Source of the DNA: Actinomycetota bacterium
Lineage (GTDB): Bacteria > Actinomycetota > Actinomycetes > Propionibacteriales > Propionibacteriaceae
Direction: 5' to 3'
NCBI GenBank assembly: GCA_020161755.1
Contig: JAIUOS010000010.1
Location: forward strand, 1 to 64,000
DNA: 64,000 nt
A model generated the notes under the pieces. The model did not search any database. It was not told the origin of the DNA and saw only the letters and a list, made by a program, of their open reading frames with translations. Shown here piece after piece: positions 9,046-18,059 of this stretch. Made by a program: the position numbers and the translations under genes. The first letter of the stretch is position 1; each line of letters begins with the position of its first letter.

Positions 9046-9909
9046 TCAGGTGGTCTCGGCCAGGAAGGGTGCGCAGGCCGCGCGGAACCGCTCGGGCTCC
9101 TCGGAGAACGGGAAGTGGCCGGCCGCCTCGATCACGGCGAGGCGGGACGACGGGATTTGCTCGGCGAGCACGCGGCTGTAGGCGGGGGGACATACCCAGT
9201 CAAGCTGGCCGACGAGCACGAGCGTGGGGATGTCGATCGATCGCAGTCGATCGCGGACGTCGTAGTGGGGAGCGAGCTCGGCGAAGAAGTGGGCCACAAC
9301 GTCGGCGGTGATCAGGCTGAGCGGCATGATTCGGCCGGGCACGTCCTCGTGGCCGGGAGCGGCGTAGTAGGGCATCACGAGCTCGCGGAACGCGTCGATC
9401 CGTTGGGCGGAGAAGTCCCCGGAGAACAGCGCGTGTGCGACGTCGACGACGTCGGCGGGCGCGCGCTGCTCCAGCCCGGGCGGCGGGGCGTCGTCGGGCA
9501 CCGGCGCCAGGGTCGGTGCGGTGTCGCACAGGATCAGGCCCGACGCGAGGCCCGGATGCCTCAGCGCGAGGTGGAGCGCCACGAAGCCACCGGCGGAGTG
9601 GCCGAAGACGATCGGCCTGTCGAGCCCGAGCTGACTGCACAGCGCCGCGACGTCGTCCGCCATCTGCTCGAGGGTGCAGGTGGCGAGCGCGACCCTGCTG
9701 GAGTTGCCCTGTCCGCGCAGGTCGACGAACACCAGCTGGGCGTCCTCGCTCAGCGGGTCGAGTCCGGGTCGCAGGTAGCCCTGGTCGAACCCGGGACCGC
9801 CGTGCAGCACCACGATCGTCGGCCGGGTGTCGAGTCGCGTCCCGGCGACGCGGCGTTGCGACCCCTGGATGTCGAGATAGAGCTCTGCGTCGTTGACATG
9901 GATCTTCAT
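9046..9909 (-). CDS. Alpha/beta hydrolase, proline iminopeptidase-like
   Basis: A 287-residue alpha/beta-hydrolase starting at ATG 9909 after GAGGAGGA. The HGGPGFDQGY oxyanion motif is typical of the prolyl aminopeptidase branch. The nucleophile S105 sits in FGHSAGGF, the acid is probably the D of GQLDWVCPP and the histidine is in AAGHFPFSEEPE. A cap-like insertion separates the halves. There is no signal peptide, so it is cytosolic. The substrate (N-terminal proline peptides, amides or small esters) cannot be fixed. It is divergent from the ECF sigma factor gene at 10018. Confidence 0.85.
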   Translation of the reverse strand: MKIHVNDAELYLDIQGSQRRVAGTRLDTRPTIVVLHGGPGFDQGYLRPGLDPLSEDAQLVFVDLRGQGNSSRVALATCTLEQMADDVAALCSQLGLDRPIVFGHSAGGFVALHLALRHPGLASGLILCDTAPTLAPVPDDAPPPGLEQRAPADVVDVAHALFSGDFSAQRIDAFRELVMPYYAAPGHEDVPGRIMPLSLITADVVAHFFAELAPHYDVRDRLRSIDIPTLVLVGQLDWVCPPAYSRVLAEQIPSSRLAVIEAAGHFPFSEEPERFRAACAPFLAETT

Positions 9910-10017
9910 GCTGTCCTCCTCGGCTGGCGGCCCGCCGGTCGGCCGGCCACTCACTGAAGAGATGCGCGCAGGGCTGGGAAGTTCGGCCACTTGCGGCGGT
10001 ACTTCCCGACGCACACG

Positions 10018-10965
10018 ATGGGCCGCGTGGTCGAGGCGCCCACGGATGCGGACCTCATCGAGGCGGCGCGGGCCGGTGACGGCACCGGTCTCGCTGTCGT
10101 GCTCGAGCGCCACCGAGCGGCGATGCGAGCGGCGGCCATCACGATCCTCGGCTGGACGCCGGACGTGGACGACGTCGTCCAGGACGCGATGCTGGGCGCG
10201 ATCCGGGGATTCGGCACCCTGCGTGAGCCGGACGCGGTCGGCTCCTGGCTGCGGGCCATCACCCGCAACGCCGCCAGGATGAAGCTACGCGCGCAGGCAA
10301 GCAGGAGAGCGGCCACGCTCACGGAGCGAATCGCCGATCCCCGTCCGTCCCCCGACCAGATCCTGGAGAGCCACGCACTCCGCGACTGGGTGTGGTCGGC
10401 GCTGGACGAACTGAGTGAACCCCTGCAGCAGGTCGTGGTCCTGCGGTACTTCAGCAGTGCCCACAGCTACAGCCAGATCGCCGAGGCCTGCGGGATTCCC
10501 ATCGGCACAGTGCGCAGCCGGCTGAACCAGGCCCGGGCCAAGCTCGCCACGACCCTCACCGACACCGCCGAGGGACGCCACGGGGGCACTGCTGCCCTCA
10601 CCGCCCGGCGCCGGCTCGCCGCGGTCGAGGTACTGACTGCCGCGGAGCGGGGCAGTTTCGCCGCCGTCCTCGCGGAGCTGGCCGCCCCTGACGTCCAGAT
10701 CGTCAGCCCGCAGCGAGTGCGTCAGCAGGGACGCGAGGCGCTGGAGGTGATCATGGAGTCCGACCTCCGGGCCGGAGTCCACCAGGAGCTGACGAGCGTC
10801 GTGGCCGGAAGCCACGTCACGATCTGGGAATGCGACCTGCACAGCCCTGCGTGGGATCCAGCCCACTGCCCACCCGCCGTCCTCTGGATGCTCACCCACC
10901 GCGGCGAGCAGGTGGCCGAGATCAGGCTCCTCCACCCGGTTGCAACAACGTCGGATGCGGCCTGA
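10018..10965 (+). CDS. ECF-type RNA polymerase sigma factor with C-terminal NTF2-like domain
   Basis: About 315 residues from ATG 10018; a TTG at 9991 is possible. Region sigma2 is at roughly residues 10-80 (VDDVVQDAMLGAIRGF) and sigma4 at about 125-180, with the helix-turn-helix YSQIAEACGIPIGTVRSRLNQARAKL. The remaining 110 residues form a SnoaL/NTF2-like extension (ERGSFAAVLAELAAPDVQI to WMLTHRGEQVAEI), as in ECF sigma factors that regulate themselves without an anti-sigma factor. No anti-sigma gene is adjacent, which fits. It converges on the FAD monooxygenase gene with 16 nt between stops. Confidence 0.85.
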   Translation: MGRVVEAPTDADLIEAARAGDGTGLAVVLERHRAAMRAAAITILGWTPDVDDVVQDAMLGAIRGFGTLREPDAVGSWLRAITRNAARMKLRAQASRRAATLTERIADPRPSPDQILESHALRDWVWSALDELSEPLQQVVVLRYFSSAHSYSQIAEACGIPIGTVRSRLNQARAKLATTLTDTAEGRHGGTAALTARRRLAAVEVLTAAERGSFAAVLAELAAPDVQIVSPQRVRQQGREALEVIMESDLRAGVHQELTSVVAGSHVTIWECDLHSPAWDPAHCPPAVLWMLTHRGEQVAEIRLLHPVATTSDAA

Positions 10966-10981
10966 ACCTCGGGGTCGTGGC

Positions 10982-12169
10982 TCAGTCCGGCGGACGGCGG
11001 CCCGGTGTGAACGGCGGCAGTTCGACGGCGTCGTGGAAGCTCCGGCCCATGACGAGGTTCGCCACGCCGGGCAGGCCCATCAGCTTCATGGCAGCGTTGC
11101 GGACGAACAGTTGCAGACCGTTGGCGGGCGCGAAGGCAGCGCCCAGCCCCAGTGCGCCGTCCTGCTTGGACAGCACCAGTCGCGACAGTCGCTGCTCGTA
11201 GGCGCCGAACGCCTGCCGATGGTCTGGGCAGCGCGCGATCTCGGCGGCCAGCGTGTACGCCTCCACCATCGCCAGCGCGGAGCCCTGGCCGGCGAGGAAG
11301 GACGGGCAGGCACCCGCGTCGCCCACCAGCGCCACCCGTCCCCGCGTCCAGGAGGGCATCCGGATCTGGCTCACCGTGTCGAAGTAGAAGGACGCCGCCG
11401 CGGGCATCAGGTCCAGGATCGCCCGCGTCTCCCAGCCGCCACCGGCAAGCTTCGCACGGAGCAACTGCTGCTGGCTGTCACGATCGTGCGGGACGTCACC
11501 ACTGTGCCGGACCGAGAACAGGACCAGCGTCCGATCGTCTCGGAGCGACACCCGGAGCACCTGGAAGCCCACCTCGGCATGCATCAGGGCCACGAGCTCG
11601 TCCCGGGGACGATAGCCATCGATCTCGAAGGCAGCGATGACAATGCCCAGGTACCTCTCGTAGTCAGCGTCCGGCCCGAAGGCGAGCCTGCGCACCCGGG
11701 AGTGCAGCCCGTCGGCTCCCACGACCAGGTCGACGTCGTCGGAGCGTCCGCTCTCGAGGACCACGTGGACCCGGTCGCCCTGGTCAGCCAGTGAAGCCAC
11801 GGTGTCGCCCAGGACCAACTCTGCCGCGCCGCCCAGCGCGGCATAGATCGCTGAGGCGAGATCGGACCGGGTGATGCTCACGTACTTCTCGCCCGACTGC
11901 ATGATCTTGGCCGGCTTCAGCGAGGCGATCCTGCGACCGGCCCGGTCGACGACCCTGCCCTCGGTGAACACGTAGCCGCGGTGGCGCAGCTCGGGCACGA
12001 TGCCCATCCGCTCGGCGACGTCGAAGCCGGCGCCCCAGAAGTCGACGAGGTACCCGCCCTCGCGAAGCTTCGGCGCCCGCTCGACCAGGGTCACCTCGTG
12101 GCCCGCGCGGTGCAGCCAGTAGGCGAGGGTCGCTCCTGCGATGCCCGCACCGACAATCAGGATTCTCAT
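10982..12169 (-). CDS. FAD-dependent aromatic-type monooxygenase
   Basis: A 395-residue single-component flavoprotein monooxygenase of the PHBH/TetX-like group. The Rossmann dinucleotide motif VGAGIAGATLAYWL is at the N-terminus, the DG motif is in VGADGLHSRVR and the GD motif in VALVGDAGACPS. Such enzymes hydroxylate aromatic or polyketide-like substrates with NAD(P)H; some TetX relatives inactivate tetracyclines. It is the last gene (79 nt gap) of the MerR-ABC transporter operon, so a role in modifying a toxic compound also exported by the transporter is a reasonable inference. Confidence 0.85.
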   Translation of the reverse strand: MRILIVGAGIAGATLAYWLHRAGHEVTLVERAPKLREGGYLVDFWGAGFDVAERMGIVPELRHRGYVFTEGRVVDRAGRRIASLKPAKIMQSGEKYVSITRSDLASAIYAALGGAAELVLGDTVASLADQGDRVHVVLESGRSDDVDLVVGADGLHSRVRRLAFGPDADYERYLGIVIAAFEIDGYRPRDELVALMHAEVGFQVLRVSLRDDRTLVLFSVRHSGDVPHDRDSQQQLLRAKLAGGGWETRAILDLMPAAASFYFDTVSQIRMPSWTRGRVALVGDAGACPSFLAGQGSALAMVEAYTLAAEIARCPDHRQAFGAYEQRLSRLVLSKQDGALGLGAAFAPANGLQLFVRNAAMKLMGLPGVANLVMGRSFHDAVELPPFTPGRRPPD

Positions 12170-12248
12170 GGTCAGATCCCTTCGTGTGGTGGCCGATCGT
12201 GATCGAGCGGCCCTGGAATGGCGAGGACGAGCCTCGCTGCGGTGCGCC

Positions 12249-14612
12249 TCAGCTGGCGCGCTCCCGGGTCATCCGACCCAGGTCGATGCGTCCGACACTG
12301 CGCAGCGCTGGGCCTTGGCTGATGAGCCCGACGGCCAGGATCACCGCCGCAGTGACGATGAACGTGGTCGGACGGACCTGCAGGTCGAACTGGAACAGGT
12401 CGGACGAGAACGACCCCATCGCCGCGGCGGCGGCGAGGTAGCCGAGCACCAGGCCGGGGACAAGCCCAATCACGATCAGCAGCACGTTCTCGCTGGTCAC
12501 CAGCCGCGAGACCGTGGCTCGCGCCATCCCCAGGGTGCGCAGGGACGCCAGTTCGACCGACCGCTCGGCGACGTTGGTGGTCATGGTGACGAAGATCAAA
12601 GCGAAGGCGAGCACCGCGCCCAGCACCAGCATGACGCCGATGAACGCGTAGAACAGCGCCATGAAGTTCTGGGCGAGCAGGTAGAACTCCCGGCTGTCCA
12701 GGGCCACCGCGACCCCGTCGACAGCAGTCAGGCGATCGATCACGGCGCCGCGATCCGCCCCCGGGACGAACCGGACGAGGGCGACGTCGAAGGCCGGCCG
12801 GCTCCCACTCTGCCCGGAGAGCCCGGCCACTGTGGCCAGTGATGCGTAGCCGAACGCCCCCAGCGGCTCGTCCGCGAAACCGGCCACGGTCAGCTGGGCG
12901 GTGTGCCCGCCGCCGGCGTCCGCCTGGACGGTGTCCCCGACCGCCACGTCGAGCGTGGTGCGCAGCGGGGTCGCCAGCAGCACGCCGCCGCTCTCGGGCA
13001 GGGTGAGGCGGGCACCGTCCGGGCTGAGGAACGTGTGCATGCTGGTGTCGGTCCGCAGCCCGGTCAGCGTGGTGGCGTAGCGGTGGCCGCCGTGCACGAA
13101 GGTCACCGGGAGGTCCGCCTCGGGCTCGACGGTGGCCACCCCGGCCACTTTCAGCCGGTCCAGGTCACCGGCCGGCAGCGGCTGCGCAAGCTGGACGGTG
13201 GCGTCCTGGTGCTGGACGGTGACGAACTGCCGGTCGAGCAGGATCTGGACGGTGTCGATCATCCCCCACGAGACCAGCACCAGCGTTGCCGCCAGCGCGA
13301 CGCCGACGATGGTGGAGACCGACCGGCGCGGGTTGCGGCCAAGGCCGCGCATCGCGGCTCGCCAGCGCACCGGCAACCGCCGCAGCGGCGGCACCAGCCG
13401 CTCCGCCCAGCTCAATCGGCCTCGGCCGATCGGGACGTCGCCACGCATCGCCTGGGCGGGATCGGTCCCGGCCGCGCGCCGGGCGGGGAACCAGGCGGCG
13501 ATGCCCCCAGCGACCGGACCCATCAGCACGCCGACCACCACCGTGAGCGGACGCACCTCGACGACCGTCACCGGCACCGAGATGGCCGCCGTGTAGAGCC
13601 GGGTGATGCCGGCTGCGGCCAGCGCTCCCACGACGGCACCCAGCACCGACCCGGCGGTCCCGATCACCAGCCCGAACCCGAGGTAGTGCCGGCGGATCGA
13701 CGCCCGGGAGAAGCCGCTGGCCCGCAGCAGGCCGATCCGACCGCGTTGCTGGGCGACCAGGCGTCCCAGCAGGACGGCGACCCCCAGCCCGGCGGCCAGC
13801 AGGAACATCAGGGGGAAGGCTACCGACATCTCGCCGAACCCGCTGAGGTCCTCGCTCAGGATGGCCTCGGACGGCTGCTCGGCCAGCGTCTGGGTCGAGG
13901 TCGCGCCCAGGCTGAGCGCCAGCGCCCGCAGTCGGCTGTCGATTTCGGCTGGCGCGCCGGTGCGGTGGACGAACAGGGCCTGCTGCTGGACCTGGCCGGG
14001 ATCGAGCTCGTCGACGACGGCCTGGTTGGCGAACAGCACGCCCCACTGGTCGAACGGGACGAGGACCTCCTGTCGGCTTCGAGCCGGCCACAGGTACTCC
14101 GGCGAGGCGACGATCCCCGCCACGTGCAGCGTCGTCCAGCCGCGGGTGCTGGCCACCTCCACGCTGTCTCCGGGCTCAAGGCCGACGGCTCCGGCGAGGT
14201 GCTGCTCGACGAGTACCTGGTCGGTCCGGGACGGGTCGAGGTTGGCGCCGGCGAGGACCAGCACCTTGTCGACGGCAGGGTTCCCGTCCGCCGGCAGGCC
14301 CACGATCCGCGCGGCCTGGCGGTGGTCGCCGATGCGCATGGCGGTCTCACCGACCACGCGGGTGCCGGACGCCGCCACTCCGGGCAGTTGGGCGCCCTGG
14401 GCGGCGATCTGGTCGACCTTCCCGCCGGTGGCGACCAGATCGGCCATGGCAAGCCGGTCGTACAGGCCGCGGTAGGACGCGGTGAGGTTCGCGAACGCGT
14501 CGTAGGACGCGCCGAACAGGGCCACGCCGAGCAGGACGGTCACGATCAGGGCGACGAACTGGCCGGCGTGCGCCCGGGCGTCCCGCCACCGGGTGCGGCG
14601 CAGGGTTCTCAC
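12249..14612 (-). CDS. ABC transporter permease, FtsX-like (MacB-type)
   Basis: A 787-residue protein starting at a GTG that overlaps the ATPase stop by 4 nt (GTGA). An N-terminal membrane anchor (FVALIVTVLLGVALFG) leads into a long extracytoplasmic domain. Two FtsX transmembrane modules follow, at roughly residues 255-385 and in the C-terminal 130 residues (FMALFYAFIGVMLVLGAVLAF, ENVLLIVIGLVPGLVLGYL). An intermediate membrane helix lies near WGMIDTVQILL. Permeases of this type move lipids, peptides or drugs by mechanotransmission or signal to cell-wall enzymes. It works with the adjacent ATPase and is probably controlled by the MerR gene. Confidence 0.9.
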   Translation of the reverse strand: MRTLRRTRWRDARAHAGQFVALIVTVLLGVALFGASYDAFANLTASYRGLYDRLAMADLVATGGKVDQIAAQGAQLPGVAASGTRVVGETAMRIGDHRQAARIVGLPADGNPAVDKVLVLAGANLDPSRTDQVLVEQHLAGAVGLEPGDSVEVASTRGWTTLHVAGIVASPEYLWPARSRQEVLVPFDQWGVLFANQAVVDELDPGQVQQQALFVHRTGAPAEIDSRLRALALSLGATSTQTLAEQPSEAILSEDLSGFGEMSVAFPLMFLLAAGLGVAVLLGRLVAQQRGRIGLLRASGFSRASIRRHYLGFGLVIGTAGSVLGAVVGALAAAGITRLYTAAISVPVTVVEVRPLTVVVGVLMGPVAGGIAAWFPARRAAGTDPAQAMRGDVPIGRGRLSWAERLVPPLRRLPVRWRAAMRGLGRNPRRSVSTIVGVALAATLVLVSWGMIDTVQILLDRQFVTVQHQDATVQLAQPLPAGDLDRLKVAGVATVEPEADLPVTFVHGGHRYATTLTGLRTDTSMHTFLSPDGARLTLPESGGVLLATPLRTTLDVAVGDTVQADAGGGHTAQLTVAGFADEPLGAFGYASLATVAGLSGQSGSRPAFDVALVRFVPGADRGAVIDRLTAVDGVAVALDSREFYLLAQNFMALFYAFIGVMLVLGAVLAFALIFVTMTTNVAERSVELASLRTLGMARATVSRLVTSENVLLIVIGLVPGLVLGYLAAAAAMGSFSSDLFQFDLQVRPTTFIVTAAVILAVGLISQGPALRSVGRIDLGRMTRERAS

Positions 14613-15358
14613 CAGTGCACCTCCTCCGGCGGGACCGGGTGGGCGACCACCTCGTCGCCCACCAGGCTGCCCGAGCCCAGTCGCAGGACCCGGTCGGCCA
14701 TGGCGGCGATCGCGGAGTTGTGCGTAACCAGCAGGACGGTTCGGCCGCCGTCGCGGGCCCGGTGCAGGGCGGCGAGCACTTGGCGTCCGGTGTCGAGGTC
14801 GAGCGAGCCGGTGGGTTCGTCGGCCAGCAGCACCGGCGGGTCCTTCACCAGCGCCCGGGCGATCGCGACCCGCTGCTGTTCGCCGCCGGACAGCGCGGAC
14901 GGGAAGTGGTCGGCCCGTTCGCCCAGCCCGACTTCGGTCAGGGCCTCCCGGGCCAAGGCCTCGGAGGCGCCGACCAGCTCGGCGACCAGGGCGACGTTCT
15001 CCAGGGCGGTAAGCGTGGGGACCAGGTTGAAGAACTGGAACACGAAGCCGAGCTGGGTGCGGCGGTACTCGGTCAGCGCCTTGTCGTCGGCCGAGGTCAG
15101 GTCGTGGCCGGCCACGACGACCGAACCCGAGGTGGGCGGCTCGATGCCGCCGATCAGGTTCATCAACGTGGTCTTGCCGGAACCGGACGGGCCGAGCACG
15201 ACGACGAACTGGCCAGCGGCGACCGTCAGGTCGATGCCGCGCAACGCGTCCACCTCGAGATCGCCGGTGCCGTAGGACTTGGCAACACCATCGAGGCGGA
15301 CCAGCTCGATGTCCTCGGCGAGGGTTACGGCGGCATCGTGACGGGGCTGGTACTTCAT
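14609..15358 (-). CDS. ABC transporter ATP-binding protein (MacB/LolD-like)
   Basis: A 249-residue ATPase; ATG 15358 follows GGGGAG and is followed directly by the domain. Walker A GPSGSGKTT, Q-loop FVFQFFNLVP, signature LSGGEQQRVAIARAL, Walker B VLLADEPTGSLD and H-loop VTHNSA are all intact. FVFQFFNLVPTLTALENV is typical of the MacB/LolD branch that pairs with FtsX-like permeases. It is translationally coupled to the permease gene downstream and lies 47 nt after the MerR gene. Confidence 0.92.
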   Translation of the reverse strand: MKYQPRHDAAVTLAEDIELVRLDGVAKSYGTGDLEVDALRGIDLTVAAGQFVVVLGPSGSGKTTLMNLIGGIEPPTSGSVVVAGHDLTSADDKALTEYRRTQLGFVFQFFNLVPTLTALENVALVAELVGASEALAREALTEVGLGERADHFPSALSGGEQQRVAIARALVKDPPVLLADEPTGSLDLDTGRQVLAALHRARDGGRTVLLVTHNSAIAAMADRVLRLGSGSLVGDEVVAHPVPPEEVHW

Positions 15359-15405
15359 CGGGTCTCCCCTCAGGGACAGGAACGAGTGGACGCGGGGCGA
15401 AGCGG

Positions 15406-16233
15406 TCATCTCCGAGCCTCTTCGACGGCCGCGGTGATCCGCGGATCGGCGAGGAACTGGTCGCTGAGCAGGTCCAGGAAGCGCTGCTGGGCCGCGTTGG
15501 GGAAGCCGACGCGCGCCAGCCGCCGCACCGTCGACCACAGGGTGATCCCGGCCAGTCCGTGCGGCAGGTCGGCGAAACGGGCGACGGCGTCCGCATGCCG
15601 GTCGATCATCGAGCGGCAGATGACCAGCAGCCGCTGCAACCTCTCCTCGGCCTCCGACCCGGACGCGCCCGCGAGCGCCGCGAAGCCGTCGAACAGGCCG
15701 ATGGTGTCCGCATCGTCGTCAGCGCCGAGGTCGGCGACCAGCTCATCGAGGCTCGCCGGCAACAGACCGTGCACGGCGAGGAAGACCATGACCGACCGCT
15801 CAACCTCCACCGCATGCCGGGCGCCGTCGCTGGGCATCATGGCCGCCACCCGGTCGTACAGTCCGGACAACCGCTCGGACAGAGGGGTCAGCCGCCGTCC
15901 CGACTGGGCGGAGGCGAGCAGACCGACCAGCTGCTGCCGCTGCAACTCGAGCTCGGCGATCCGGGCATCGACGGACGTCAGGGCGTGTCCCAGTTCGGCT
16001 GCGGCATTCTCCGGTGCTGGGACGCCCGGCTCGGTCAGCACGTCGGCGATCGCGGCCAGCGGCAGTCCGGACTCGGCCAGCCAGCGGATCCTCAGCAGCC
16101 GAGCCAGGTGGAACAGGTCGTACTCCCGGACGCCGGCGCGGGCCGGTGGCACCGGAAGCAGGCCGACATGGTGGTAGTAGCGGACCGTCCGGACCGTCGT
16201 GTCGGCCAGATCGGCCAATTCCTTGACGCGCAC
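15406..16233 (-). CDS. MerR-family transcriptional regulator
   Basis: A 275-residue protein with a GTG start. The N-terminal MerR winged helix (VKELADLADTTVRTVRYYHHVGLL, then REYDLFHLARLLRIRWL) is followed by a coiled-coil dimer helix (ARIAELELQRQQLVGLLAS) and about 140 residues of C-terminal effector domain with no metal-binding cysteines. A ligand rather than a metal is therefore expected. A perfect dyad just upstream (16247-16270) and a second identical one at 17173-17196 are probable operators, so it should control its own operon with the ABC transporter and monooxygenase and also the upstream NAD(P)-binding gene. Confidence 0.9.
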   Translation of the reverse strand: MRVKELADLADTTVRTVRYYHHVGLLPVPPARAGVREYDLFHLARLLRIRWLAESGLPLAAIADVLTEPGVPAPENAAAELGHALTSVDARIAELELQRQQLVGLLASAQSGRRLTPLSERLSGLYDRVAAMMPSDGARHAVEVERSVMVFLAVHGLLPASLDELVADLGADDDADTIGLFDGFAALAGASGSEAEERLQRLLVICRSMIDRHADAVARFADLPHGLAGITLWSTVRRLARVGFPNAAQQRFLDLLSDQFLADPRITAAVEEARR

Positions 16234-16246
16234 GACCTCACGCCAT

Positions 16247-16270
16247 CATGTGACGTTACGTCACTGTCAA
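16247..16270 (-). promoter_or_regulatory. MerR operator/promoter 1
   Basis: The minus strand reads TTGACA followed directly by the perfect palindrome GTGACGTAACGTCAC. This is the MerR arrangement, with a dyad in an overlong spacer after the -35 box. The site is 14 nt upstream of the MerR start. Its -35 TTGACA overlaps the TGA stop of the preceding gene (16267-16269). Confidence 0.75.
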
Positions 16271-17133
16271 GACCTGTGTGCGAGCTCGGCGAAGTGGTCG
16301 GCGAGGCGGTGGGTGCCGTAGCGCTCGCCCACCGCGTCCCTGGTTAGACCCTCGGCGAAGAAGGTGGCCAGGTCTCGTGGCCGCTCCCCGAGCCTGGACG
16401 CGACCCAGACCGCGCCGTCCAGCAGCCCGGCCGGCATCGTGATGGTGCGCGGCCTCCTGCTGAGCGCGGCGAACGCCAACTCCGCGATCTTCCGGTAGCT
16501 GAGGACGTCGGGGCCACCTACGTCCCACGAGCCGCTGGTGTCCCGGAGCTTCTCGACGCAGAACCGGGCGAGGTCCTCGCCGTGGATGGGCGCCACGCTG
16601 ATGTCCGGGTCCGGTGGCAACACGACGACCCCTCGCCTCGCCATGTCGAGGAACTCGCCGACGTCGGAGAAGTAGCCGGACGGGTTCACGACCTGATGGA
16701 CGACGCTCGAGCGCTCGAGCACCGCGGCGAAGGCGGCCTTCGACCGCAGGATCAGCGAGGTTCCCGACGACGCGTGCATCACGTTCACGTACAGGAAGGA
16801 CCGGACGTCCTCGCGCTCGGCGTCCCCCAGGATGCTCAGGTTCGCGAGGAAGTCGACGTCCCACGGACTCGCCTTCTGCCGGGTCACCCCCAGTGCGGAG
16901 ACCACGCGGGACACTCCGCGGCACAGGCCTGTGACGAACGCAGGATCGGTGATCGCGCCTTCCCTCCACTCGGCCACCGATCCGCGCAGGCTGGGCGATC
17001 CGAACGGACCGGGCTGCTCCGCACGCGTCCGCGACCTCACCGCAGCCCGGACGCGGTAGCCGCGACGTGCCAGTTCCAGCACGAGACGGCGGCCCAGATA
17101 CCCCGTCGCTCCGGCCACCAGGACGCTATCCAT
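16267..17133 (-). CDS. NAD(P)H-binding (atypical short-chain dehydrogenase) protein
   Basis: A 288-residue NmrA/atypical-SDR-type protein. The N-terminal VLVAGATGYLGRRLVLELARRGYRVRAAVR is a Rossmann nucleotide-binding motif. The central YVNVMHASSG and VVNPSGYFSDVGEFL regions and a C-terminal substrate domain follow. No YxxxK catalytic pair is evident, so it may be a sensor or a reductase with another mechanism. It has its own copy of the MerR operator upstream (17173-17196), and the next gene is the MerR regulator, so all probably respond to one signal. Confidence 0.8.
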   Translation of the reverse strand: MDSVLVAGATGYLGRRLVLELARRGYRVRAAVRSRTRAEQPGPFGSPSLRGSVAEWREGAITDPAFVTGLCRGVSRVVSALGVTRQKASPWDVDFLANLSILGDAEREDVRSFLYVNVMHASSGTSLILRSKAAFAAVLERSSVVHQVVNPSGYFSDVGEFLDMARRGVVVLPPDPDISVAPIHGEDLARFCVEKLRDTSGSWDVGGPDVLSYRKIAELAFAALSRRPRTITMPAGLLDGAVWVASRLGERPRDLATFFAEGLTRDAVGERYGTHRLADHFAELAHRS

Positions 17134-17172
17134 GAATCAGACCTCCTCGACGCGAGAACGAACCCAGACCAG

Positions 17173-17196
17173 CATGTGACGTTACGTCACTGTCAA
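17173..17196 (-). promoter_or_regulatory. MerR operator/promoter 2
   Basis: Identical over 24 bp to the site at 16247-16270: TTGACA then GTGACGTAACGTCAC on the minus strand. It lies 40 nt upstream of the NAD(P)-binding gene. Exact duplication within 1 kb indicates selection as a shared operator. Confidence 0.75.
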
Positions 17197-17209
17197 TGGC
17201 TCCGCGGGT

Positions 17210-18011
17210 TCAGCGGACCGCGATCGCCAGCACAGCAGCTCCGGGTAGGTGCAGCAGGCCGTCCGCGCCGAGATAGCGACGGGAGATCCGGTCGTAGACC
17301 ACCCGCATCGCCGCCAGCACCTCGGGGGTCTGGGCGGCGAACAGCTGGCCGACGGACGCGACGCCGCGGGCCGGGCCGCTCCACCACACCTCCGGGTCGA
17401 CGACATGGACGAACTCGTGCACTCACGCCCGCTCGACGACCAGACCGGACGCCGAGAACAGCCCCGCCAGACCGTCCGGCGTCCGCGGGAACTCCTGCTC
17501 GGGCGGCAGCTTCGCCGCCGGCGGACGGACGGCGCCGGCCGCGTCGACCACCTCCGTCCACAGCGACTGCAGCGGCCACGGTTCGGTCGGCCAGATCGCG
17601 GCAGCCACCCGTCCGCCCGGACGCAGCAGCCCGGCCAGGCAGCGGACGGACGCGAGCGGCTCGGCCACCTGGTTCAGCACGAAAGTTGGCAGCGATCGCA
17701 TCGAACTGGTCGTCCAACTGCAGCTCGGGAAGCGCACCGGGCAGCACCGTGGCACCGGGCGCCCGGGCGGCGGCGAGGGCGAGCATGTCCGGCTCGGGAT
17801 CCACCGCCACCACGTCGCAGCCACGTGCCAGGGCGGCGACGGCGATCGCGCCGGCCCCCGTCCCTACATCGAGGAGGAGCGTGCCCGAACCGGCAGCGAG
17901 CGCGTCCAGCATCGGCTCCACGGTGTGTGCGCACTGGCCGGCGAAGGTGTCGGCGTACGCCTGCGCCCGACCGGCCCACTTGCCGCGGATCGCCTCATTG
18001 AAGTCCGTCAC
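17210..18011 (-). pseudogene. Class I SAM-dependent methyltransferase, disrupted
   Basis: From a GTG at 18011, frame one gives the N-terminus and SAM-binding motif LLLDVGTGAGAIAVAAL, then AVDPEPDML. A one-base insertion in a T run near 17687 moves the rest (FVLNQVAEPLASVRCLAGLL, RPGGRVAAAIWP) into another frame. An in-frame TGA at 17423-17425 then interrupts ERA/VHEFVHVVDPEVWWSG before the end at 17210. Intact, it would be a UbiE/ArsM-like small-molecule methyltransferase of about 265 residues. Two separate lesions argue for a true pseudogene. Confidence 0.8.
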
Positions 18012-18059
18012 GCCCGGCACGCTACTCTGCGGCGCACTCTGGTATGGCAAGCTCGGACG

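Noticed and set aside
7166-9957. Long plus-strand open frames opposite the two-component system and the hydrolase
   Set aside because: They are low-complexity antisense frames common in GC-rich DNA; the minus-strand products carry full family motifs.
12249-15596. A very long open frame covering the FtsX permease and most of the ABC ATPase gene
   Set aside because: Above 14612 this frame is only the shadow of the ATPase gene; the GTG at 14612 with the GTGA overlap is the proper start.
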